Shown: positions 1-6,916 of the stretch, one piece after another
Layout: every line of letters starts with the position of its first letter
Position numbering within the stretch: the first letter of the stretch is position 1
Assembly: GCA_947175455.1 (NCBI GenBank)
Contig: CAMWMW010000089.1
Coordinates: forward strand, 1-6,981
Source of the DNA: an uncultured Porphyromonadaceae bacterium
Lineage (GTDB): Bacteria > Bacteroidota > Bacteroidia > Bacteroidales > Muribaculaceae
Direction of reading: 5' to 3'
Length of the DNA: 6,981 bases
Program-made: the position numbers and the translations under genes
Notes under the pieces: model-generated
Databases searched by the model: none
The model's input: only the letters and a program-made list of their open reading frames with translations
Told to the model about the DNA's origin: nothing

Positions 1-48
1 TATGCGCTGGCTGAGCTCATAGGGGGCTGTGATAGGCTTGATGCTCTC
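1..48 (-). other. In-frame continuation of the CoA-transferase beyond the TAG
   Basis: Reading on in the frame of the upstream ORF past the TAG gives 16 sense codons, ESIKPITAPYELSQRI, up to the window edge. This fits the region following the first domain in the family, where a V-x-T/S-N/D ... P ... I-G pattern leads into the C-terminal domain. The rest of the gene (roughly 270 codons) would lie left of the window. Homology of so short a piece is a judgement by eye. Confidence 0.55.
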
Positions 49-693
49 CTATGCGTTTGATGGAACCACTCCGATAATCTTTTTCGGATCTATCTTAAGC
101 ACGGTGCTGCCGATACGGTCTGACGGCTTGTAGATAGGAATCTCTCTGCGGTGAGGGGGATCCAGCGGCACGTAATTGTCATGGAATCCTCTGAAAGAAT
201 TTCTGTAATATGAGGAATATTCGATTATCACCTTCTTGGCAAGCTGCGCGATGGTCGGAGTCATGCCGAGTCCGGCGCCTAAGATAACCTCGCCGTTGGG
301 ACTCATCTCGGTAGCCTCGATGATGGCGACATCTATGTCGCCATAAAAACCGTAACGCATATCCTGCGACAGGTGGCTCAGATGAAGATCGAAATAATTC
401 ATCTCGGCGGAATTGAGCGACTTGCGCATGTCGCCGTGGCTCTGATAAGGCGTGCGTATTGCCACTGCGTTGGCGCGGGCAAGCTCGCCATCGACATGAT
501 CATTGGTCGATGCGCCCGTAAACACATTGATCTTGAAGGGCTTTCCCTCCTCATGAAGTTTCTTGGCGCGTTCTGCCAATGCAACCGTCACTACTTTCGG
601 AGTACCGGAAGCGGTGAAACCTGAAAAGGCTACATTATCACCGTTCTTGATATAACTGGCGGCCTCTTCTGCCGTGATAAATGGGATACTCAT
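49..693 (-). CDS. Acetyl-CoA hydrolase/transferase family protein (succinate CoA-transferase-like), N-terminal part, cut by in-frame TAG
   Basis: The 214-residue product matches the N-terminal domain of the acetyl-CoA hydrolase/transferase family (class I CoA-transferases such as Cat1/AarC), which move CoA between acetate and succinate or hydrolyse acetyl-CoA in the cytoplasm during fermentation. Recognisable stretches are GFTASGTPK (about residues 25-33), TGASTNDHVDGELA (59-72), the IIEATEMSPNGEVILGAGLG segment (about 124-143) and PPHRREIPIYKPSDRIG (about 179-195). Family members are about 500 residues, and the catalytic glutamate lies near residue 290-300, so this ORF as written lacks the active site. 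The stop is TAG at 49-51, and the same frame stays open to base 1 with family-like sequence, which suggests a nonsense mutation, a read-through or a base error rather than a natural end. The ATG at 693 begins MSIPFITAEEAA, a normal family N-terminus. It is divergent from miaB. Family assignment is firm; physiological substrate is inferred. Confidence 0.85.
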   Translation of the reverse strand: MSIPFITAEEAASYIKNGDNVAFSGFTASGTPKVVTVALAERAKKLHEEGKPFKINVFTGASTNDHVDGELARANAVAIRTPYQSHGDMRKSLNSAEMNYFDLHLSHLSQDMRYGFYGDIDVAIIEATEMSPNGEVILGAGLGMTPTIAQLAKKVIIEYSSYYRNSFRGFHDNYVPLDPPHRREIPIYKPSDRIGSTVLKIDPKKIIGVVPSNA

Positions 694-736
694 GATGTAA
701 CGTTATTAGATTGATGGTTCTTTATCGTTTTTAGTG

Positions 737-767
737 TTGCTTAGATTAAAGCATTTATGTAATTTTG
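737..767 (+). promoter_or_regulatory. Bacteroides-type promoter of miaB
   Basis: The sequence shows GTTG ending at 739 (3 of 4 of the TTTG -33 box), a 20-nt spacer, then TAATTTTG at 760-767, a full match to the TAnnTTTG -7 box. The spacing agrees with the known 19-21 nt for Bacteroides promoters. Transcription would start around 771-775, leaving only about 11-15 nt before the ATG at 786. This rules against the in-frame TTG at 765, which lies inside the -7 box. Confidence 0.6.
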
Positions 768-769
768 CA

Positions 770-777
770 CAAAAGTA
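770..777 (-). promoter_or_regulatory. Candidate Bacteroides-type -7 element for the CoA-transferase gene
   Basis: On the minus strand this reads TACTTTTG, a full match to the TAnnTTTG element recognised by the primary sigma factor of Bacteroidota. Transcription would begin near 763-766, giving a leader of about 70 nt. No clear TTTG-type -33 element sits 19-21 nt upstream, so this call is weaker than the opposing one. The A/T-rich TTG at 789-791 is too close. Confidence 0.4.
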
Positions 778-785
778 ATAAATTT

Positions 786-2171
786 ATGCAAGAAAATACT
801 ATAAAGAATAGATTTTTTATTCCGGATATCGATAAAAATTGCACGGTTTCCAAAAAAGTGCGCATCGAGACTTACGGATGCCAGATGAATGTGGCTGATT
901 CTGAGGTCGTAGCGGCAATGATGGAAATGGCGGGATACGAGACTACCGAAAACGACACGGAAGCAGCCGCTGTCCTCCTTAACACTTGCTCCATACGCGA
1001 CAACGCGGAACAGAAAATTTATTCACGCATAGCATACTGGAACTCCATGCGGCGCAAGCTGGGACGCAACATCATTATCGGCGTGATCGGATGCATGGCG
1101 GAGCGTCTCAAACAGGAGCTGATAGACAGGCATGGAGTGGACATCGTAGCCGGTCCGGATGCATATCTTGACCTCCCGAACCTTGTGGCGGCGGCGGAAA
1201 CCGGTGCCCCGGCAATCAACATAGACCTCTCGACTACCGAGACATACCGCGACATCGTTCCCAGACGGATCGGCTCTAACGGTGTCTCTGGATTCATCTC
1301 GATAATGCGGGGATGCAACAATTTCTGCTCTTATTGCATTGTGCCATATACCCGGGGACGCGAACGCTCCCGCGAACCGCAAAGCATTCTCCGCGAACTC
1401 GCAGACCTGCGTGACCGCAATTTCAAGGAAGTGACTCTTCTCGGACAGAATGTAAACAGCTATAATTTCACATCGGAAGACGCTGATGCCGTAGACTTCC
1501 CAGCTCTGCTCGAGATGGTGGCAAAAGCCGCGCCTGACATGCGAATCCGCTTCACCACCTCCCACCCCAAGGACATGAGCGACCGCACTCTTGAAGTAGT
1601 GGCGAAATACCCCAATATCGCACGCCATATCCACCTCCCCGTGCAAAGCGGAAGCAACTCCGTACTGAAGGCGATGAACCGCAAATACACACGCGAATGG
1701 TACCTTGACCGTGTGGCGGCAATCAGGCGAATCATACCCGATGCCGGACTCTCTACCGACATGTTCACCGGTTTCCACAATGAAAGCGAGGAAGACTTCC
1801 AGCAGACGCTGTCTTTGATGCGCGAAGCCGGTTTCGACTCTGCGTTCATGTTCAAATATTCCGAGCGTCCCGGCACGCTTGCCAGCCGCGAAATGCCCGA
1901 CAACATTCCGGAAGATGTGAAGATTGACCGTCTGAACCGCATGATTGCGCTGCAGAACAGCCTTTCGCTCGAAAGCAACCGCAAAGACATAGGGAAAGAA
2001 TTTGAGGTGCTGGTTGAAGGAACATCCAAACGCAACGCCGATGAACTGTTCGGACGCACTTCCCAGAACAAAGTGGCGGTATTCCCCGCATCAGGAGTGC
2101 ATCCCGGCGATTTCGTCCGCGTCCGCGTCAATGACGCCACCTCCGCGACCCTCCTCGCCGAACTCATCTGA
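786..2171 (+). CDS. miaB: tRNA-2-methylthio-N6-dimethylallyladenosine synthase MiaB
   Basis: This cytoplasmic radical-SAM enzyme adds a methylthio group to i6A37 of tRNAs reading UNN codons, giving ms2i6A37. The 461-residue product has the three-part family layout. The N-terminal UPF0004 domain holds the three cysteines of the auxiliary 4Fe-4S cluster (C32 in ETYGCQMN, C68 in LNTCSIRDNA, C103 in GCMAERLK). The radical-SAM core has C177-x3-C181-x2-C184 in RGCNNFCSYCIVPYTRGRE. A C-terminal TRAM RNA-binding domain covers about the last 65 residues, from FEVLVEG onward. RGCNNFCSYC...PYTRGRERSR separates MiaB from the ribosomal RimO and from MtaB. Length is normal and nothing is missing. I chose the ATG at 786 over the in-frame TTG at 765 because the latter lies within the promoter -7 box. 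Codons are richer in G/C than in the operon to the right. It stops with TGA. Confidence 0.95.
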   Translation: MQENTIKNRFFIPDIDKNCTVSKKVRIETYGCQMNVADSEVVAAMMEMAGYETTENDTEAAAVLLNTCSIRDNAEQKIYSRIAYWNSMRRKLGRNIIIGVIGCMAERLKQELIDRHGVDIVAGPDAYLDLPNLVAAAETGAPAINIDLSTTETYRDIVPRRIGSNGVSGFISIMRGCNNFCSYCIVPYTRGRERSREPQSILRELADLRDRNFKEVTLLGQNVNSYNFTSEDADAVDFPALLEMVAKAAPDMRIRFTTSHPKDMSDRTLEVVAKYPNIARHIHLPVQSGSNSVLKAMNRKYTREWYLDRVAAIRRIIPDAGLSTDMFTGFHNESEEDFQQTLSLMREAGFDSAFMFKYSERPGTLASREMPDNIPEDVKIDRLNRMIALQNSLSLESNRKDIGKEFEVLVEGTSKRNADELFGRTSQNKVAVFPASGVHPGDFVRVRVNDATSATLLAELI

Positions 2172-2183
2172 AAGTTTTACAAA

Positions 2184-2238
2184 AACAATATACTGAAAGA
2201 CAATTTCCCGACGGGAGGTTGTCTTTCAGCATATTGTT
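2184..2238 (-). terminator. Long hairpin between convergent genes; intrinsic terminator of the leftward operon
   Basis: Bases 2184-2209 pair with 2213-2238 around a 3-nt loop (GAC at 2210-2212). Read as plus-strand RNA, 25 of 26 positions pair, two of them G-U, with one A/C mismatch at 2192/2230. On the minus strand the stem has two A/C mismatches and one G-U, and runs into a T-tract (GTTTTTG at about 2186-2180), the usual layout of an intrinsic terminator. The stem starts 19 nt past the stop of the small membrane protein gene. On the plus strand it lies 12 nt past the miaB stop but no U-run follows (ACTTACC), so for miaB it may act as a 3' stabilising hairpin or a weaker terminator. Confidence 0.75.
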
Positions 2239-2257
2239 ACTTACCAAAATACCGGCA

Positions 2258-2485
2258 TCAGGCAAGCCTCAGGATATGCATCAGAATGGACTCGCCTCCC
2301 GAATATGGATAAGGCAACAGGCATAAGGCAAGAATAAGCACAATAAAGAAAAATGCTGTCAAGGCGATACTCCAATTCACCAGTGATTCAGGAATGCCGC
2401 CCAAGAGTCTGCGCGTTTTCTCTGAACGCAAGTTCACCCCCGGAGCACTCCCCCTTTCATTATCCGATACATCTTCTTTCTTCAT
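2258..2485 (-). CDS. Small single-pass membrane protein resembling the N-terminal anchor of a HlyD-type adaptor
   Basis: A 75-residue product: a polar N-terminus (1-19), then LRSEKTRRLLGGIPESLVNW (19-38), one strongly hydrophobic segment (about 39-58), and a short tail containing PYPYSGGES. The RSEK...LLG.IP..LV.W + membrane helix + PYP layout is what I know from the start of Bacteroidota HlyD/membrane-fusion proteins, which normally continue for about 300-400 periplasmic residues. Here the gene stops with TGA and meets the terminator 19 nt later, so it is only the anchor. An alternative reading is a substrate of the adjacent C39 transporter, since GG at residues 29-30 could be a double-glycine cleavage site with a 45-residue core; the upstream residues fit the leader consensus only partly. 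The start at 2485 leaves a 10-nt gap after the transporter stop. A longer in-frame start at 2542 would lie inside the transporter gene and is less likely. Translation is probably coupled. Function unproven. Confidence 0.65.
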   Translation of the reverse strand: MKKEDVSDNERGSAPGVNLRSEKTRRLLGGIPESLVNWSIALTAFFFIVLILALCLLPYPYSGGESILMHILRLA

Positions 2486-2495
2486 ATCATAAAAT

Positions 2496-4688
2496 TTATG
2501 CGCCCAATTCGAGCTGGTTCTTAATGAGATGAAAGTAGACACCTTTCCTGTCTATCAGCTGGGAGTGTGTGCCGCTTTCGGCGATTTTTCCTTTATCCAG
2601 AACGATGATGCTGTCTGCATTCTTAACCGTCGACAGCCGGTGAGCCACCACTACCACGGTCCGCCCTTTATAAAAATCCGACAGATTCTCCACTATCATC
2701 CGTTCGTTTTTAGCGTCCAGTGAATTTGTTGCCTCGTCAAGAAAAATAAAACGGGGATTCTTATATACCGCACGGGCAATCAATATCCTCTGTTTCTGCC
2801 CCTGGCTCAACCCCGTTCCGTCCCTCCCTATTTTTGTGTCATATTTCAGAGGAAGACCCATCACGTAATCATGAATCTCCGCAATCTCCGCGGCATGAAC
2901 AAGGCGGTCTTTGTCTATTTCGCCGTCATCTACTGCAATATTCCTCGCTATCGATTCGGAAAATATCACTCCGTCCTGCATCACCACTCCGCAGTTCTGC
3001 CTCCATCGTTTTAAATTATATGCGTTGATATTTTCTCCGGCAATCCTGATTTCTCCTCCGTTAACATTATAATATCCCAACATCAGCTTTATGAGTGTGG
3101 TCTTTCCGCTGCCCGAAGATCCCACAATCGCAGTAACTTTGTTTGCCGGGATTTTGAAAGAGACAGAATCGATCGTGTTCTCAATCGCATGAATATTGTA
3201 TTTGAAAATCACATCATCAAACTCTATGTCCATCTTCCCTGCCAATGATTTTATACGAGTCCTGTCTGTCTCCTCGTTTTCACCACGGTGTATTTCGTTG
3301 ATTCTCTCAAGCGACAGCCTGACATCCTGCAAGGAATAGATGAAGGTCATCAATTGATCAACAGGTGAATTCAACTGCCCGATTATATATTGCACAGCAA
3401 GCATCGAACCCAATGTCATGTTTCCATTGATGACAGCCGATGCCGCCAGAACAGTTATTATTATATTTTTGACCTCATTTATAAAAACAGATCCGACCTC
3501 CTGCGTCTGTTTAAGTTTCAGGGATTTAAGCTGAATGCCGAACAATTCTGTCTGAGCATCTTCCCATTCCCATCTGCGTCGCTGTTCACAATCCTGCAAC
3601 TTGATCTCCTGCATCGCCGTAATAAACTGATAAGTCTTGTTGTTGGAATCAGCCTGCTTTTCGAACATTTCATAATCCAGGACCTTGCGTTTCTTGAGAA
3701 ACAGGCTCATCCATAATCCGTAAATTATGCTTCCTCCCAAGAAAACACAGAAAATCAATTTATCGTAAAGCAGGAGAACAATACCGAAAACAAAGAAGCT
3801 CAAAAATGAAAACACCACTCCAAGCAACTGACCTGTAAGGAAAGACTGCACACGTTCATGATCTCCCATGCGCTGCAGCAGGTCTCCCATCAGTTTTGTA
3901 TCGAAGAAAGACATCGGAAGTTTCAGCAGCTTGATAAAGAAATCACTCACAAGAGAGAGGTTTATCCTTATGGAGATATGCAGAAGCAGCCACCTGCGAA
4001 TAAAATCGGTAGACACCTTCCCTGTCACTATAAACAATTCCCCTAAAAGCACAAGCCATATGAACCCTATATCCCTATGCTTTATCCCGACATCCACAAT
4101 CGCCTGTGTGAGAAAGGGGAGAATAAGCTGCAGCACGCTTCCCAAGAGCAGTCCGGCTACAATCTGAAGAAAATATTTCCTGTAATGAAGCACATATCCC
4201 CACAGAAACCGGAAAGAATGTCTGTCTTTCTCTTCATATTCTTTCTGACAGCCGAAACGGTCCGTTTTAGTCAGGAACATTGCCACGCCCTTGTCTTCCC
4301 CCTGACTATGAGTCGACAGCCACATATCGGAAAACTCCTCTCTGTTCAGACATATTTTACCCTTTCCCGGATCCGCGATATAAAATTTCTTGCCGTGCCT
4401 CACCTTGTAAAGCACTACATAATGGTTCTGCCTCCAATGCAGAATACACGGAAACGGAGCATTTTCTATCTCAGACAACGATGCGCGGCAACACACCGGG
4501 TCGAAACCCAATTGTGTTGCCGCATCGTTTATCCCTTTCAGCGATACGCCGGCATTTGACGCCTGGCAAAATTCAGAAATGAATGCAAGCGAATAATCAA
4601 TGCCGTAATAACTGCAGATCATGCGCAGACACGTCGCGCCACACTGCATTGCATCGCTTTGTATGTATATGGGAAATGCCTTGCCCAT
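2496..4688 (-). CDS. Peptidase-domain ABC transporter (C39 bacteriocin-processing type)
   Basis: A 730-residue inner-membrane exporter that, by family knowledge, cleaves a leader peptide after a Gly-Gly motif on the cytoplasmic side and exports the mature peptide with ATP. Residues 1-125 are a C39 peptidase with the oxyanion Gln10, nucleophile Cys16 (QSDAMQCGATCL), His89 (QNHYVVL) and Asp106 (IADPGKG), so the protease looks active. Residues about 160-455 form the transmembrane domain, with helices around 173-195, 208-223, 285-308, 312-331 and 408-435. Residues about 487-725 are the ATPase: Walker A GSSGSGKTT (523-531), Q-loop Gln571, signature LSQGQ (627-631), Walker B FIFLDEA (647-653), SLD (656-658) and switch His683. 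It is the second gene of a three-gene operon, 11 nt after the outer-membrane protein gene and 10 nt before the small membrane protein gene. No full HlyD adaptor or TolC is in the window. Substrate unknown. Confidence 0.93.
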   Translation of the reverse strand: MGKAFPIYIQSDAMQCGATCLRMICSYYGIDYSLAFISEFCQASNAGVSLKGINDAATQLGFDPVCCRASLSEIENAPFPCILHWRQNHYVVLYKVRHGKKFYIADPGKGKICLNREEFSDMWLSTHSQGEDKGVAMFLTKTDRFGCQKEYEEKDRHSFRFLWGYVLHYRKYFLQIVAGLLLGSVLQLILPFLTQAIVDVGIKHRDIGFIWLVLLGELFIVTGKVSTDFIRRWLLLHISIRINLSLVSDFFIKLLKLPMSFFDTKLMGDLLQRMGDHERVQSFLTGQLLGVVFSFLSFFVFGIVLLLYDKLIFCVFLGGSIIYGLWMSLFLKKRKVLDYEMFEKQADSNNKTYQFITAMQEIKLQDCEQRRRWEWEDAQTELFGIQLKSLKLKQTQEVGSVFINEVKNIIITVLAASAVINGNMTLGSMLAVQYIIGQLNSPVDQLMTFIYSLQDVRLSLERINEIHRGENEETDRTRIKSLAGKMDIEFDDVIFKYNIHAIENTIDSVSFKIPANKVTAIVGSSGSGKTTLIKLMLGYYNVNGGEIRIAGENINAYNLKRWRQNCGVVMQDGVIFSESIARNIAVDDGEIDKDRLVHAAEIAEIHDYVMGLPLKYDTKIGRDGTGLSQGQKQRILIARAVYKNPRFIFLDEATNSLDAKNERMIVENLSDFYKGRTVVVVAHRLSTVKNADSIIVLDKGKIAESGTHSQLIDRKGVYFHLIKNQLELGA

Positions 4689-4702
4689 TAAGAAACTGTC
4701 TA
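4686..4702 (-). other. Gene junction with tandem in-frame stops and TAATG overlap
   Basis: The outer-membrane gene ends TTT TAG; the following codons in frame are ACA GTT TCT TAA, and the final TA/A of that TAA overlaps the ATG of the ABC transporter gene as TAATG. No Shine-Dalgarno motif lies in the gap. The arrangement would favour re-initiation by terminating ribosomes, so the two proteins are probably translationally coupled. Confidence 0.7.
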
Positions 4703-6916
4703 AAATTGCGAACCGACATTGGCATTCTCGGTCTGCAACGTTACCTTACGCACCTGCTTGCCGGTGCTGAAGCGGAAGATGGCTGTAAATTCCAGCATAT
4801 TGTTCTTGCGGAATTGCTCATTGCCCCAGCCGGTCTGAATCATGTTGGGAGAATGCATGCGATACTTCCAGTCTCCTTTGGTTATATGCACAGGCAGGAA
4901 ATAGCTCAAAGCAAGTGTCAGTTTTTTATTAAGTAAATTTTTCTGCACGCCAAGCATGATGTCATCGGTAACTACCCGTTGATAAGTCTGCGGAGTGACG
5001 TAACCGCTTCCATCCACACTATATGATAATGCAACATTCACATCCTGTTTCTCCAGATTATATGATAAAAATAATGAAGCGGAAGGTGTCCAGACCTTAT
5101 TGCTGTAATTTTCATAAGAGGCATAATTGTGCGTAATCTTTCCGTCAAGATATAATGAGAAATATCTCGACAAATCTTGCTGGAAATTTAAGCCGATTGA
5201 AAGAGCATTCGATTTCCCGTTCTGGTATTTTCCTGCCGCATAATAAAACATCTTGCCGGAATCCTCTGTCGTCATGGAGGCAGCCGAATAAATATTGAAT
5301 ACACCCGTATTCGTAAACTGATAATCGGCATACAACATCAGTTTCCGCCAGAATGTAAGCCTCAAAGATGCCCATTGCGTGGTGATGGGCTTTAGATCCG
5401 GATTACCCTCCTGATATTTATACATGTTCACGAACTGACCATAATCCATCAGCTGGGAGAGCGACGGTGTGCCTGTCTGCATAAGATATGACGCGCGGAG
5501 AGCAAATTTTTGAGTGGGAACCCAATTGATTATACCCTGTAAACGGGGCATCACCTTGGTTACATGAATATCTCCGGTCTTATTGGAATATGCCGAAATA
5601 CCTCCGTTAAATGTAAAAAACAATTGGCGTGATGGCACATACTGGACACTCGCATACAGATTATCATTGACAATAGTATTCTCGGATACCGGATCGCCGG
5701 TGTAATAATCCTTCTCATTAAAATCCGTAACATAAACATAATTGGAGAATCCCAAATACCATTTATATTCACCAAACCATCTGTTAACATCTACGCCTCC
5801 CCAGAAATAGCCGGTTTTATCTTTTCTGTCATAAAGCAAATGATAATCGTCCGTACGATCCAGGTCATAATAAGACCTCCATCCGTTGAATGCATAATTC
5901 GCCGACAAGTCAAGATTCCATTGTCCGAATCTTCCCAGATAATTAAGACCGAACGTGTTCGACAGATTATTCCTGCTTTCGGATTGCGCATGTAATCCCA
6001 CGTGCTCCTCGTTGCCGTGGTCGAGCACTATCATCTGGTAGTCGTAAGTATTTTTTCTTGTCCAGGGGTTTATCTGCCATTGAAAGGAAAGTTTATGATT
6101 GGGATTGAACTTATAATCGGCAGCTAAATTTACTTTCAGATTATTCAAGCTCTTAAGCGTCTGAGGATCTTTTTTATCCCTCTCCAATTGAATTTCCAAG
6201 TAATCGCTCATCGGATAATCGGTACTTGTATATTCATTAGAGCCATTCTTCGACCATTGCCAATTCGACAATGCCGTCACTGTCAATTTATTGAACATAT
6301 ACGTCCCGTCAAGATACGTAAGGTTCTTTGTAAAGTCATTCCCTTTACCGTTGTTTCCGTCAGGCATTATGTCAATAGTCTCCCGCACATTCGTCTCAAA
6401 ACCGGTATAATTCGGTTTTGAATGAAAATTGATCAGCACATCAAAACCGGTATACTTACCTCCCGGCTGCGGAACCACATCAATTCGGTCAAACCTGTCG
6501 GGAGATTGTCTCTTAATATAAGATGCATCTTTCTGTAGGCTGTCAACAAGAAGCACCACATTGCTTGAGCCTAAATATGTAAGAGCCTCCGTAAAAGGAA
6601 GATAATGCATACCATTGATTTTACGTAGCAATTCACCGGCAGTACGCGAACCTCTTCGCATATCTTTCGTAATGACATATGACTCTGCATTTCCGTGCCT
6701 TGTGATATTGTTTGCCTCCACAACAAGCTCTTTAAGATCCCTTGTTTTAGATATTGAATCGGAAGCTACTGAATCTGCCGACAATACATTTGACTCCATT
6801 GAATTTACACTCAATGGTGACGCCTGCTTAGCCATGCAGACAATCGGCATAATAGACAAAAATAAAACTACTGAGAAAATCCGATGATATTGATTTACGT
6901 GTGTTTTACTAATCAT
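4700..6916 (-). CDS. TonB-receptor-like outer-membrane beta-barrel protein (OMP_b-brl_3 type)
   Basis: A 738-residue secreted protein predicted to sit in the outer membrane. Residues 1-29 form a signal peptide (hydrophobic core FSVVLFLSIMPIV, likely cut after CMA). Residues about 31-58 are a Ser/Asp-rich linker. LKELVVEA (61-68) resembles the segment that opens the plug of Bacteroidota TonB-dependent receptors. About 75-165 is a plug-like domain (GELLRKINGM, VVLLVDSL, IDVVPQPGGKY). The rest is a barrel of alternating aromatic strands such as FSWQ/WNLDLSANYAF types, ending near FTAIFRFSTG with a further 20-residue polar tail. The carboxypeptidase-like (CarboxypepD_reg) domain usual in this family is absent. 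As first gene of the operon with a C39 ABC exporter, it could be the outer-membrane exit or an uptake/receptor partner; the sequence does not decide. Stop is TAG at 4700-4702, followed three codons later by an in-frame TAA that overlaps the next start. No convincing promoter is visible in the 65 A/T-rich bases upstream. Confidence 0.85.
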   Translation of the reverse strand: MISKTHVNQYHRIFSVVLFLSIMPIVCMAKQASPLSVNSMESNVLSADSVASDSISKTRDLKELVVEANNITRHGNAESYVITKDMRRGSRTAGELLRKINGMHYLPFTEALTYLGSSNVVLLVDSLQKDASYIKRQSPDRFDRIDVVPQPGGKYTGFDVLINFHSKPNYTGFETNVRETIDIMPDGNNGKGNDFTKNLTYLDGTYMFNKLTVTALSNWQWSKNGSNEYTSTDYPMSDYLEIQLERDKKDPQTLKSLNNLKVNLAADYKFNPNHKLSFQWQINPWTRKNTYDYQMIVLDHGNEEHVGLHAQSESRNNLSNTFGLNYLGRFGQWNLDLSANYAFNGWRSYYDLDRTDDYHLLYDRKDKTGYFWGGVDVNRWFGEYKWYLGFSNYVYVTDFNEKDYYTGDPVSENTIVNDNLYASVQYVPSRQLFFTFNGGISAYSNKTGDIHVTKVMPRLQGIINWVPTQKFALRASYLMQTGTPSLSQLMDYGQFVNMYKYQEGNPDLKPITTQWASLRLTFWRKLMLYADYQFTNTGVFNIYSAASMTTEDSGKMFYYAAGKYQNGKSNALSIGLNFQQDLSRYFSLYLDGKITHNYASYENYSNKVWTPSASLFLSYNLEKQDVNVALSYSVDGSGYVTPQTYQRVVTDDIMLGVQKNLLNKKLTLALSYFLPVHITKGDWKYRMHSPNMIQTGWGNEQFRKNNMLEFTAIFRFSTGKQVRKVTLQTENANVGSQF

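Noticed and set aside
765..785. Upstream TTG start for miaB, adding seven residues.
   Set aside because: The TTG is part of the TAATTTTG promoter box and would lie ahead of the expected transcription start; the ATG at 786 gives a normal MiaB N-terminus.
1023..2167. Long antisense ORFs across miaB (251 and 235 codons).
   Set aside because: They are out-of-frame shadows of a G/C-rich conserved gene, with no recognisable domains; miaB has all family motifs on the plus strand.
2486..2542. Longer start for the small membrane protein, adding 19 residues.
   Set aside because: It would begin inside the 3' end of the transporter gene, while the ATG at 2485 sits 10 nt after that gene's stop, matching the operon's other junction.
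2535..4026. An 18-base stretch GTAGACACCTTYCCTGTC occurs twice in the transporter gene, at 2535-2552 and 4009-4026, with one mismatch.
   Set aside because: The two copies lie in different reading frames of the same gene (encoding DRKGVY and TGKVST) and have no flanking similarity, so they are most likely coincidence rather than a direct repeat or recombination site.
4077..4582. Plus-strand ORFs of 100-160 codons opposite the C39 peptidase region.
   Set aside because: They overlap an intact, motif-complete transporter gene on the other strand and show no family resemblance.
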